From the NCBI GenBank assembly GCA_947172415.1, contig OX359195.1, forward strand, positions 1,488,001-1,552,000: DNA of 64,000 bases. The letters run 5' to 3'. The position numbers and the translations under genes are program-made. This stretch comes from Chondrosia reniformis. Lineage: Eukaryota; Porifera; Demospongiae; Chondrillida; Chondrillidae. This document shows positions 23,901 to 34,338 of the stretch, piece by piece (position 1 is the first letter of the stretch; every line of letters begins with the position of its first letter). The notes under the pieces are model-generated. The model was given only the letters and a program-made list of their open reading frames with translations, was not told the DNA's origin and made no database searches.

Positions 23901-24958
23901 ATGTATATATACTTTTATTAGTGCTACCATTGAATTTAGAGTACTATGTATATACATTAATCATTTTCCTGGAGCCTATCGCAGCAGGGATACTTTCAAT
24001 TTGAAAATTACGAGACATTTGAAAGACATTTGCACTTTTCTGTCCCCTTCCCAAACAGGTGCAAGAGACAGTTCAAGGATCTTGTTTGACACCAAATCAA
24101 AGTTAAGAACGTTATTACCTCCAACATACCGAGGCGGTGAGTGTAAAGGTCAACTTTTATATCTGAGCAGATCAATGAATGACATTTGGCCTTCGTTCTT
24201 AAGTCAATACTGGTACATTCATGCATACTGTACGTACTGTATGTAGCAGCTCACTTAGTTGTTATTGCTACGAGAATTTTGGACAATTTTTGTGAATATT
24301 TGTTTTCTTAAATTTTGATAACTCTGTTAAGTGTGTTACATAAAGTTATTGTATGGCCTTTAATCTCCATTAGCTCTTCTTTTTTAAACATGTTGTCCTT
24401 GACACTGGTATGCTAATATGTGTCTATGTAGTCCCAATTGTTACCCAGAAGACAGTGATTAAAAATGGTCGCTTTGAAAATTGTCATGATATGCGAATGA
24501 CAACATACGTACGTATCTCATATCTTCCAGAAAGAAGTGTTTTTTTAAATCAATAAATCAAAATCTTTAGTGTTGCACATTGCTTACCTATTGGTACAGT
24601 TTTTGTGAACCTGTGCTCACAAAGAATGATAACAAACTCACACAAACTGTGTATACTAAATGCCTCTGATTGGCCTGAAGGTCAGCAATTAGAAAGATTT
24701 TGGTTGACGACAGCTATTTACTGTAACATTTGAATTACGTACGTAAGTAAGGATTTTCAATCACCTAATAAAGCTATGTATTTTTGATCCCTGTTATATG
24801 TAGCTACATCTCAGCAGCCACCTTCGTATTCAAGTGTGACCAGATCGGAGTCGTTTGGCACAGGAATAAAGAGATACAATTCTGCACCCACTAAAGTCAA
24901 AGTGTCATCTTCCTACTCTACGGTAGAGGATCCAAATGATAGCTTTGAATCAGACTAA
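14935..24958 (+). CDS. Coiled-coil, BAR/Pil1-Lsp1-like protein
   Basis: Eleven exons join without a frame break: 14935-14963, 15751-15866, 17808-17860, 19837-19900, 20728-20807, 21337-21393, 22092-22158, 22398-22522, 23791-23851, 24059-24136 and 24804-24958 (294 residues). An optional short exon near 21443 was not used. The protein starts MSKAAKALRR, then helical segments with heptad-like charge (VYEHILEMEKKLDHAKK; WEDKEKKLQKEL; IAEVQQKLEHATNQKEF; LEYELKVVKMMSVKAGLLDL), then a Ser/Pro/Tyr-rich tail (PPTYRG, QPPSYSSV). Segment order, a helix pair followed by a long amphipathic helix and IGKAQHDL, recalls fungal eisosome Pil1/Lsp1 BAR-like proteins, but this is inference by eye. AATAAA at 25068-25073 is the likely polyadenylation signal. 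Introns contain several hairpins and two minisatellites. Confidence 0.75.
15456..15556. repeat. Inverted repeat, 22-bp arms
   Basis: ttcaacaagatctatgactg at 15456 is mirrored by its reverse complement ending at 15556. It lies in the first intron of the coiled-coil gene. Confidence 0.8.
15941..16035. repeat. Hairpin, ~38-bp arms
   Basis: tagagattaatcttcagttg is mirrored at the right end with a short loop, giving a foldback element immediately after exon 2. Confidence 0.85.
16201..16289. repeat. Hairpin, ~30-bp arms
   Basis: ttcagaatctggaactgcac and the following bases are mirrored by the right arm ending in agattctgaa. The loop is about 29 bases. Confidence 0.85.
16757..17280. repeat. Minisatellite, 21/24-bp units
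   Basis: More than 20 copies of a unit containing gtcttgttagacagtgtagt followed by gatg, gacg, gacag or nothing. Intronic. The resulting 190-residue open frame of VVTVLLDS repeats has no gene support. Confidence 0.95.
19572..19792. mobile_element. MITE-like element with ~20-bp terminal inverted repeats
   Basis: tactgtaaaaccctaatatt at the left is mirrored by taatattaagggttttacag at the right. No coding capacity. Intronic. Confidence 0.7.
20405..20690 (+). repeat. Dispersed ~270-bp repeat, copy 1
   Basis: Shares long near-identical sequence (for example ggagtcttttcttccttctt and ttccacccttcatcagtgat) with 42518-42790, 52634-52915 and, inverted, 40383-40690. No open frame is conserved, so it is a non-coding mobile or SINE/MITE-type repeat. 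Confidence 0.8.
21597..21682. repeat. Hairpin in intron
   Basis: tatctttgagatggttcatc with tttagtcttttgag is mirrored by ctcaaaagactaaa and gatgggttatct orientation sequence in the right arm. Arms are about 35 bases, imperfect. Confidence 0.65.
22518..22620. repeat. 37-bp tandem repeat spanning a splice donor
   Basis: The last bases of exon 9 (caacat) plus the GTACGT donor and downstream acaccctcacaccctca occur nearly three times in tandem, so the 5' splice site is present in three copies. Confidence 0.8.
22785..23352. repeat. Minisatellite, 31-bp units
   Basis: About 18 nearly identical copies of a 31-base unit containing agctctgtgttatatgtacc followed by ctcccatctct. Only single-base variants (ctct/ctcc) distinguish copies. 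It lies in the intron after exon 9 of the coiled-coil gene. Confidence 0.95.
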
Positions 24959-26979
24959 GTTTTCCAACAAAGTGTGTAGAATTTTGTGTTACGTGTACTG
25001 TATGTGCCATATTTGTCCAGATAGAGAATAGGGTCTGTATTTCATTCCTCTATTTGAGCCAGACTTCAATAAAATGTTTGTTCATGTCAATCTTCCTGGT
25101 ACCCTTTTCTAACTCTGTTCTCCACGGACTTCAAGCCAAAGGAGACACCGTAAGACTTGCTTTAATATTGCTACTGTAGCAGAAAATAGCTGGGTTATTC
25201 TTAAATAGGATCAGAGGTAGGATCACTCAAAACAGAGACACACTGGGTCAAGGTGCTAATGTTTGATTAACCCTGGTCTCAATACAGTATATACAAGTAA
25301 ATAGAAAGCAATTACAAAATTGATGTTAGAAATAGGAATGGCAGTGTTCACTAATGGCTGCAAATAACTGAATATAACTGAAAATCACTTCATTGATGAT
25401 TTATGAGGTGTTGCTTGCTAATACATTGGATAGGGCGGCCATATTTTGGCCATTCCTACCGTACTCTCTGATATACGAATATCTGTGCAATGTTTATATG
25501 TAAGACCTTTAGCTCAAAGTGTATATCTTTTCTGAAGAACAAGCCCGGTAACACACCTTAACTGTCAGCTAGTGTGTACATATTTTTCTTGAATGTTACA
25601 TTGATGATATAAATGTCTTACTTATACCTTTTGTAGGCAGTGAATCTAATAATTCGACAAAGGAAGGAAGGACATTTAATAATTTTAACTTTATAGTCAG
25701 TGCATGTTATAATTATATTGTGTTTGAAATATGTATGTGCTATTGTGATTATAATCATTTGTATTATTGTACTTCCTTTATAATAATATATAAGCAGTTT
25801 AGCCATGCCTTTAATAGCCCATTTTATAATTTCCAATTGTAATGGTCTAATCCTAAATGGTCTCCATCAGTAAAACTATATGAGAAACAGGTATATACAT
25901 ATGTAGGTTTAAAATCTGATATATATGAAGTTTATTGAGCAACAGCAACATTAAATCTTGGAATAGAATGTTTCAACCTGTAGGTCTTCATCAGCAATAT
26001 GAAAAATCTGTATGTATATACGTATGTACCCCATAATTATAAACCAGATAAATCATTTCCATAGAATCACTAATTTCACCAATCCACCTATACTATTTTA
26101 TATCTTTGTTATCTATCAATTGTTACATAATATGTGTTCCCTTATAAGTGTGTCTGTATATTTATAGTTCCACTAAGTTAAATTAGCTAGATGAATATTC
26201 CATTTTCCCATAGAAATAGTTGATATCCAAGTACATCATTATGAATATAATTAAGTCTTGGAACATCATCATGAATATAATTATATAAGTCTTGGATGAT
26301 ATCCTGAGGCACAATCTATACATACGTATACCATGCTCGTGCATTTAATATAGGTAAATTGGGAGCACCACCTTTTTGAGCACTATTACTAAAATGTCAC
26401 GAGTAATGATTACATAATAGATGTCACTTTGCCTTAACAAGTGTATGTGACAGATGAAGTATTCTTATTGTAACTCAAAAGATCATGAAAGACGCCTATC
26501 CAAGTAGTTACAGAAAAGAAAACTAACTACCTATGATGGCTATAGATAGCTGGTATATTTTTTATCCATGATTGCACGTATACAGAACCATAGACTTATG
26601 CATAATATATATGCACGTACGTAGTACTGAACTTGAAATTGTATATTACATATATAATAGCTACATACATACGTAGCATACATCGAAGTACAGCATGCAG
26701 AGCTATATACGACAGGTGCATGTAGAGCTATACAGAACTGGTTCATGCAAGTGACAGTTATTGTTTGAATAACGTCAAACCATTGATTTACTGCAACTAT
26801 TTTTGCCAATATAATACGAAATTTAAAAAGAGTACAAGAAAGGAAAAGATGCCTTTGTAAGATCTGAACTTAGTTGGAGATGTAGAGCAATACATTACAC
26901 ATAGACAGTAAACACTATGAGAGCATTAACTTGTCCTAAATCAATCTTATCTTCTGTTTACCGTCTGTACAGCCAGCCC
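24959..26979. other. Intergenic region between two convergent genes
   Basis: Holds the 3' UTR and AATAAA (25068) of the coiled-coil gene, AT-rich sequence, and a half-copy at 25930-26000 of the foldback element seen complete at 51628-51900 (gtaggtcttcatcagcaata). No exon-like frames. Confidence 0.6.
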
Positions 26980-29900
26980 TTAAGTGCTGTCTTCCCTCGG
27001 TTGCTGGTCCTGAGGGACATAGGGAAGCTCGTCAGCCAGGGCAGCAAAGACTTCGGCCATCTTGGACCAGGAGGAGTGGGGAATGTTGATGTGAGCTCTA
27101 CCCTGCTGATTGACCTCAAGGAAATAAGAGGAAATCATTAAATACCCATTTATCATCTCCATGGGGACCACCAGCAATATTGTAGGGAGTAATGCTGGCA
27201 GTATGTTCAAATTTTCTTACTAGTTTTTGAGTGTTTGTATATAATATGTAATAGCAATTACGAAACTCTCTAAACATTGAATGTTTCAGCTACGTATATA
27301 AGTTCTAACGGAGAGAGTGGCGGTCAACTTCAACCAAAGAAAATGGAATCATGAATGTCTAGCCTAGGACAGCGGTAGAAGACTCTTGTATCCTCCTCCA
27401 AAGCTCTCACTAGGTTGAGTCACCTATAGGAGGTCTCTTACTGTAGAATAGATGTGGTACGTAGGAAAGTGGTCTTACTTATGAGACTCTCCCTATGTAG
27501 GACACAGAGGACACACCCAACACTGAACAAGACTAGTTCCACCTACTCCATCTGTCCCATCATTAACTTTTAATTGGTTGGTTCATCTTTCGAATTTGTC
27601 TAGAGATGGTTTCGACCAAGAGGGTCAAAAAGATTGATACTAACTTTAGACGCTCAAAAAGTTCAAAAGATGATCCACTCAAGAGATAAGGTTTGATGCA
27701 GTTTAGGGAAACCTTATTCTATTATTATCCCACCATTCCCTCCCACTCTAAATACACCTACCTCAGCCAGTTTGATGAAGACTCCTCTTTGGTTTTGATT
27801 GACATCAAAATAGAATTTCTTCCCTCCCGCTCTGACTTCACGTGAGTTTGGAAGGTTATCTATAAAGGCAGGTTCCGGTCCTCTAGGTGGGATAGCTCTT
27901 TCTTTGTCTCCATGCTCATCAAGCAGTGAACTTAGGGCATCACGAAAGTCCTGTAGAACCACAGCATGCAGTTACTGCTCATATTAGGTTCATATAGATA
28001 CGTATGTCCGTATCTACGTAAGTGATCACTGTAACTCGGAAAAGTTTTATAATTTTAAATGTTTTGTGGGCTGGGACATCATACGTACGTATATCAGTTG
28101 AATAACTGGTTGTTTGAGCCAACCACAGAACATTTTAATAATGAAAATTTCTCCAGCTAAGATGTCTTCACATTTGTATTGTACATGCTGGCTTAATAGT
28201 AAGAAGATACAAATACTATGTACATACATCTAGATAATAGAATAAGGATCTCTTCTAACTGCGTTGAACTTATCCTTTAGATGGTACATTTTTCATCTCT
28301 TTGAGGGTCTAAAAACATAGTTTGGCTTTATAAATTGACCAAAAGATTTCTAAAGCCAAACTATGTTTTTATATGCTCAAAGAGTCGAAAGATGTACCAT
28401 CTAAAAGATATACTAGGAATAATTGGGCAAAATTCCATACTTCCCACACAAATGATGGAATTACCTAAATGTGTAAAGTATGTATGTTGCTTACGTACCT
28501 TCAAACTGTCGCTTGGCAAACAAGGTATGTACACATAGTATTTATTGGGGCCAGAGGCTTGAGTCAGCTTGACAAATCTTCCATCTTGGTTCTGGCGGAG
28601 GTCACAGTAGTAAACACGACGATTGGCTCTGAATGTAACCCTAAGAGGAAGTGAAGAAATTAAGAAAAGATTTCACCAGCTATGGGGTGGAATTATTGAT
28701 GATATTGTCAAGATGCATGTATAGGACCAGTGGCTACATTCTGGGTGGGAGTGGCTGCATGTCAGGTGGGAGTGGCTGCATGTCAGGTGTGAGTGGCTGC
28801 ATGTCAGGTGGGAGTGGCTGCATGTCAGGTGTGAGTGGCTGCATGTCAGGTGGGAGTGGCTGCATGTCAGGTGGGAGTGGCTGCATGTCAGGTGGGAGTG
28901 GCTGCATGTCAGGTGGGAGTGGCTGCATGTCAGGTGGGAGTGGCTGCATGTCAGGTGGGAGTGGCTGCATGTCAGGTGGGAGTGGCTGCATGTCAGGTGG
29001 GAGTGGCTGCATGTCAGGTGGGAGTGGCTGCATGTCAGGTGGGAGTGGCTGCATGTCAGGTGGGAGTGGCTGAACAAAACTGTGTCTTTAGACGCTCTAA
29101 AAGTCGAAAGATGATCCTTTTAAAAGATAAGTTAGACACAGTTAGATTACTAATACTGTAGGTATGCATTTCCACAGTAGATGCATTACGTTTCAATAGT
29201 TTCCTGTTCCTCCAGGTCCACTGGAATATCCCCCATTGATTCAGTAGTCTCTACAAACTTGCTCAGAACATCCCTCAATTCAACAGCCTTCCCCAGGTTG
29301 TAGGTCAGCCGTCCTACTCCACCAGTTTGGGTCTAATATTGATAGAGGACTGGTAAACCATCTATTTCAGGGCTGCATGCAGAACTTGGGGCCAGGGGGG
29401 GAATTTTTTTTTCAAAATTTAGGGCGGGGGGGGCAATGGTATATACGTAATATTAACTTCCCAAAAGTCTAGGGGGGGGGGAAATCAAATTCTAGCCAAC
29501 CCCCTACCCCTCTATGCAGCCCTGTATTTAATATGTAGGTATGTACAGTGCAAAATAACTTTCACCTAAAGCATGAAATGAAGAAGCCATTATATTTCAT
29601 AACCAAATACCGTATGGACCTAAATTTTGGCGGGACTAAACTTTCACAGTTTTTGTGGACTGGCAGCCATCCGCGAAAGCTTAGTCCCACGAAAACTTTA
29701 ACCTATATAGAGCTTTAAAAGTGCAAGCGAATTACCAGGAACATCCATTTTAGAACGTGATGACGTCATAGTTCGCAATATGGCTACCGCGAGTGAGGAA
29801 GCATCTGCGAAAATAAAAATGCGAAAACCGAAAACCACAAAGTTTAGTCCCACGAAAATTTAGGTCCATACTGTATTTTATCATATTTTTGGCCCAATTT

Positions 29901-30662
29901 CCAAAGCAGGGAAGTATGCGTGTCTTAAAAAGGATCTGATTACTAAGAAAGCTCCATGGAAACACTCAATGAACTGTGGCATGCAAATGGAGAAATAAGC
30001 AAGCTTGTAGGCAGCTACATAGGTATAGGTCAAATTCCAGCAATAACCACATACCAAAGTCTTCCATCCAAGTGATAAAGCAGTACCATGAGTGTTTAAT
30101 GGACGTTTGAGATCACTCACCTGTTTTTAAAGGCTGCACCCTATATATATGTATTACGTGTGCAGCCAACCAGCATACACAAACACACACACACACACAA
30201 GGAAAATAGACTTTCCGGAGCAGCATTCAACTGATACTAAATACAAAAAGTACAATGCTCGTATTCTTCTCTCACGACCTGCACACGCTGTCTTAAGACA
30301 CACTAAATTATTGAGCGAAAAAAAAAGCGAATAGACGGAAACGCAGACTAAGAGACTGGAACGAAAGATGGGCGGGGGTTGGCCGCTGCCCTTTAACTTA
30401 CTTCTTACCTCAACAATTTTCACAAATTTTCCTTGATCATTTACTTTAATGTCAATGAAATACTTCTTCTCGCCGATCTTCAACTCCTTCGAGCCCAGCT
30501 CTTCATCATCTTAAGAACAAAAGAAAATGGCGGAAAATAAGTTGAATGTGTACGTCCATCATTTAAATGAATTTGTTGTCGACTGACTTTGGTCAGGTTT
30601 CCTTTGAGGCCTTCTTCTTGGTGGACCTCTCCTTCTTCCACCTCTTCCACGCTGTCTGCCAT
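26980..30662 (-). CDS. Pur-alpha/Pur-beta family nucleic-acid-binding protein
   Basis: Six exons in frame: 30662-30588, 30498-30409, 29332-29190, 28640-28499, 27950-27762 and 27114-26980 (257 residues). After a short acidic N-terminus come PUR repeats. Repeat I has GEKKYFIDIKVNDQGKFVKI, then TGGVGRLTYNLGKAVELRDVL. Repeat II has RRVYYCDLRQNQDGRFVKL and DFRDALSSLLDEHG. Repeat III has GGKKFYFDVNQNQRGVFIKLAE and VNQQGRAHINIPHSSW. PURA/PURB bind purine-rich single-stranded DNA and RNA and act in transcription and mRNA transport. It is shorter than human PURA because the Gly-rich N-terminus and Gln-rich tail are missing. The acceptor of exon 2 (AG at 30500-30499) was chosen because it keeps phase 0. 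The gene diverges from the FN3 gene 502 bp away. Confidence 0.93.
28271..28410. repeat. Hairpin, ~55-bp imperfect arms
   Basis: tatccttttagatggtacat and the following aaacatagtttggct are mirrored on the right by agccaaactatgttt and gatgtaccatctaaaagata. Intron of the PUR gene. Confidence 0.8.
28741..29070. repeat. 21-bp minisatellite, ~16 copies
   Basis: Unit ggtgggagtggctgcatgtc plus a, almost perfectly conserved apart from a few ggtgtgag variants. The unit length is a multiple of three, so all frames stay open on both strands. Intronic, not coding. Confidence 0.95.
29366..29525. repeat. G-rich foldback-like element
   Basis: Begins ggctgcatgcagaacttggg and ends ctatgcagccctg, with two runs of eight or more G. 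A reversed relative occurs at about 36488-36640 (ttctgcatgcagccctt). Confidence 0.6.
29609..29876. mobile_element. MITE-like element with ~33-bp terminal inverted repeats
   Basis: Left end taccgtatggacctaaattt is mirrored at the right end by aaatttaggtccatactgta. The inner arms carry gggactaaac/gtttagtccc. Located in a PUR gene intron. Confidence 0.75.
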
Positions 30663-31164
30663 CCATTCTAGTCAACGCCTTCTTTCACACAGCCCTCCTT
30701 CAGTGCTTCGCTCAGTCCACACGTGGCTCAATTACGTCATCCGCGTGATTTATAGAAATATCCCAACTCTTACCCCTCCCCAATATGTCTGCCAGGATAA
30801 GGGTCTGGAAACGAGACAAGTTACCAACAAGATATTAATCACAGACTGAGATATACGACTTATTAGACTATGATTACTATCTGCTGGGATAAAGGGTCTG
30901 GAAACGAGACAAGCAAGTGGCTTCCACCACCCTAAGATGGTAATCACTGATATACGACTTATTATACTATGATTTAATTAAGGTAATCAAAATTCCAGTC
31001 ACTGTTTCGATTGTATATGGTTTCATTCTCTTCTGGCTCGTAGATCACTATATTGACCGCAATTCACTTCAAGATTGTTTCCCATTTCTATCAAGATATT
31101 TTATCATTGCAGTGTTATAAGCACGTAGAGTGTAACAAGTATAATTCAATCGGAAGACATCAAG
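30663..31164. promoter_or_regulatory. Divergent promoter region between PUR and FN3 genes
   Basis: A 502-bp gap separates two divergent start codons. A 26-base phrase beginning gggtctggaaacgagacaag occurs twice (about 30801 and 30894) together with gatatacgacttattanact (twice), a local direct duplication that could carry regulatory sites. No TATA box chosen. Confidence 0.45.
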
Positions 31165-33733
31165 ATGATTTGCAAGGTGAAAGCTATTACAGTGTTCACT
31201 GTCACTATCTTGTCAGTCAGTTGTCACTCGTTATCCGCAGCGACTAATAGTAAGCTAGCTACATTTTGCTATTTAATCGTATTATATAGCCCATCAAAGA
31301 ACACAAGTTCTTGTGTACTACAGTGTAACCAGTGGCGGATCTAGGGTGGTGCCTGGGTTAGCCCAGACAAGCTTCTATTTTTTTCTTAAGAATTACCATT
31401 ATTACTAGCACAAAAACGATTTTAACTAATCATACATTAGAAATGGTAGTCAGTTTCAGCTTCATACGATGTACTTAGACTATGCAGTAGTCTAAAACGT
31501 TCTATTACTCTCTTCCTTTCTTCATGGTGAACGCCATCTTTCTTTGACGTCTTGCGCAATCTAATTGCTTCCTGTGCACCACCCAAAATAAGTTTCTGGA
31601 TCCGCCACTGGTAACCTCTCAATAACGGACAAGTTGGTGCAAAGGGACTTGTCCACTATTCGGAGGTACTGGGAGGTTTTCATAATAAAAGCTTTATATC
31701 TGTATACAATGCTATCTGAAACGGGTTTAGCCGTACGTAAGATTTGTAACTATTATCCAATGCAACTATAGCTTGTTAATATTTTGAATGAAAATACTAG
31801 CTGTGTATATAGAGATATTAATATTAATAACAGTAGCAGCAGTTGTGAGTTAAATTACTCACTAATCTGGATACCCCTCTAAACCGAACTTTAAAGTAGT
31901 TGGCTCCAAGGGGGGACCTATCTGCATGGTTTAGAAAGGTTTCACTGTAATATAATAAAGGGCCTTTTATGTTCAGACAATGTCATGTGAATTAAACTGA
32001 TTAGTATTATATTACATATTATATATGTAGATACATGCATAGCTAATATATACGTATCCTATATATAGCTCTCTATATACATACATTTATTTGTTTATCT
32101 ATATGTTTAGGTGTGGGTGCTCCATCTGATCTAAAGGTTTTAGAAGAGCATATAAGAAGCAACTCTCTGACGGTCTTATTTACTCCATCACCTTCACAAG
32201 AGTGTGTCTATCAGAGAGTAACTCTAACTTCTCTTATGCAAGAGGTAGACTCAGTTGTTGAAATTAGGTTGGGATGCAAAGCAAGGCAGGTGGTGGAGTT
32301 TGGTTGCTATATTTAGCTGCAATACCATGTACAATTGCTATAGCCTCTTAATTCTGGACCTATTGGCTTCTTTACTTTCACAGGGAATTTTTAACATGAT
32401 GATAATATCACAATTTCTTGTTTTAGAACATATAGACAGGTTTTGATTGACCTCACTTATAATTATATTTCTTTATAATTTATATATGTAGAACTACAAA
32501 ATATATACGTACTCACATGCAATTCTCTGCTGTATATGACCATGGATTATATAACGTTTATTCCTATGCATACATATATAATATATACATAAAATGAATA
32601 ATATTATATGTTCCAATGATTGCACCTTACCCTTAATACAGGCTATATAGGCCAAATTCGGAATAATCACTGTATATATACGGTCTGATACCACACATAC
32701 ATATAATATAAAATATACTTCATTTCACTACAGAATATCAGCACTGTATGGTCTGATACCGCATACTGAATACCTTGTAGAGGTGAAGGCTTTTGACAAG
32801 AATAATGATTCTTCAGCTCCTGTGATTACTAAAACCAAAACAAAACCAGATGGTAAGATGGTGCTAGATCTATAGACAAATTACATATTGATCCAGAGGA
32901 AGATAGTAAAAAAATTAATATTGATCATATAATTGATGTTTGCATGTTTTCTAATATGTATGAATGGACCGTGATTTTATAATACAGTGCATGTAGTCCA
33001 CATAATTCATATCCAGTTCATTCGAAATTTTGCATAATTAGAAGAATCCGTATATTCCCTGTATTTCAGCAATAATAAATTTCGAACAGACAATTTCGTT
33101 TAGTTCGAAAAATAGCTTTTGTTTCACCTTAATTTCTAGAATGAAAAGAGGCACAATTCAAATATTCGCCTAATTCAAATTTTTGATATATAATGAATTC
33201 TGAGATTTGAATTATGTGGACTACACTGTAATGCACTTACATATTTTCATCATGTAATTTGAAATATATAATACCCATATATTTATTATATATCTTTATT
33301 ATTATTTTTATTATTATTATTAATATTACTTGTTGCACGTACAGAATGCATTATACACTTGAAAGTTAAAGTTGCAATTGATAATTCAAACATACGTATA
33401 AGCCTCATGATCATACGTATGTATATAGTTCCAATAGGTCCTCCTCAAGACTTACATTTGGAAAGTATTGGAATTGACTGGGCAAAGATTTCATGGACTC
33501 CACCCCTTTTTAAGTACAGGGGTCACGAGAGGGGAATTACAGGCTATGACATACTGTTAGATGATACAATTATTGAGGACACTATTGATCTCTCGTACAC
33601 ATTCACCAATTTGAAACCCAAAACAGAGTATGTTGTCATGGTATTACCAAAAAACAAAGTAGGATCAAGTAACCAATCAAATGCAGGAAGGATGGTCATA
33701 GAAACTAAATCATACTCACATAAAGAACTGTAG
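31165..33733 (+). CDS. Secreted protein with two fibronectin type III domains
   Basis: Four exons: 31165-31249, 32111-32267, 32734-32852 and 33438-33733 (218 residues; phases 1, 2, 1). Residues 1-25 form a signal peptide (hydrophobic ITVFTVTILSVSC, small residues before the mature start). The first FN3 domain runs from about GAPSDLKVLEE to HTEYLVEVKAFD. The second begins GPPQDLHLESIGIDWAKISW and has TEYVVMVLP near the end, with the Trp and Tyr core residues expected for FN3. No transmembrane segment follows, so it is likely secreted, possibly a matrix or binding protein. Partner unknown. Confidence 0.85.
31330..31611. mobile_element. MITE with cagtggcgga terminal repeats
   Basis: Left end cagtggcggatctagg and right end ggatccgccactg are inverted repeats, flanked on both sides by gtaac, a likely 5-bp target duplication. 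It sits in the first intron of the FN3 gene. Confidence 0.8.
32984..33231. mobile_element. MITE-like element with ~25-bp inverted ends
   Basis: Left end cagtgcatgtagtccacata and following attcatat are mirrored by attatgtggactacactg on the right. Interior includes further inverted matches around ttcgaa. Intronic. Confidence 0.7.
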
Positions 33734-34338
33734 TTTTATGTACTCTAATTTGTCAACTTTACTATATATGTATTGATATTACTATGTTATCTATTAATTC
33801 ATGCAGTTTTTAATTGATGATATTTAGCATAGAAGGCAACATGCATGTATGTATATGCATCAATAATACATACAGTGATTAATATGCACTGTATGTAATT
33901 TTGTATATAGGAATTACTAAGTAGGAAGGCTGGCAAATGGATGGATGGATATATGGATGGATGGATGGATGGGATGGATGGATGGATGGACGGATCGATG
34001 CATATATATGGATGGTAAACTTCCATAATTTTTAGATTGTACTACATACTTTTGCATTACGTATACGTATATATACTCTGTATAATATAGATACTATATA
34101 TATCAATATTATATATAAATTTAGAAAAGATAGTATAATTATAATTTAACTTGCAATAATTATTGCATTTTGCGATTGATCATTTATATAATTAGGAATT
34201 ATGGCCCCAGAATATCATATGTGCATTGCTTAAGGGTTAACTTTACATTACACTTACTACAAGATTACAGACGAAACAATAATTAATGTTGTTAATTATA
34301 ACTTGAAAATCATTAATTATTTACATGTAAAGTTTTAG
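33734..34338. other. Gap between convergent genes
   Basis: 3' flanks of the FN3 gene and the large Rab gene. It contains a (GGAT)n microsatellite at 33940-34000 and AT-rich sequence, and nothing gene-like. Confidence 0.6.

Noticed and set aside
28651..29161. Repeat proteins on both strands (SGCMSGG, PDMQPLP, HLTCSHS)
   Set aside because: All are frames of one 21-bp intronic minisatellite.
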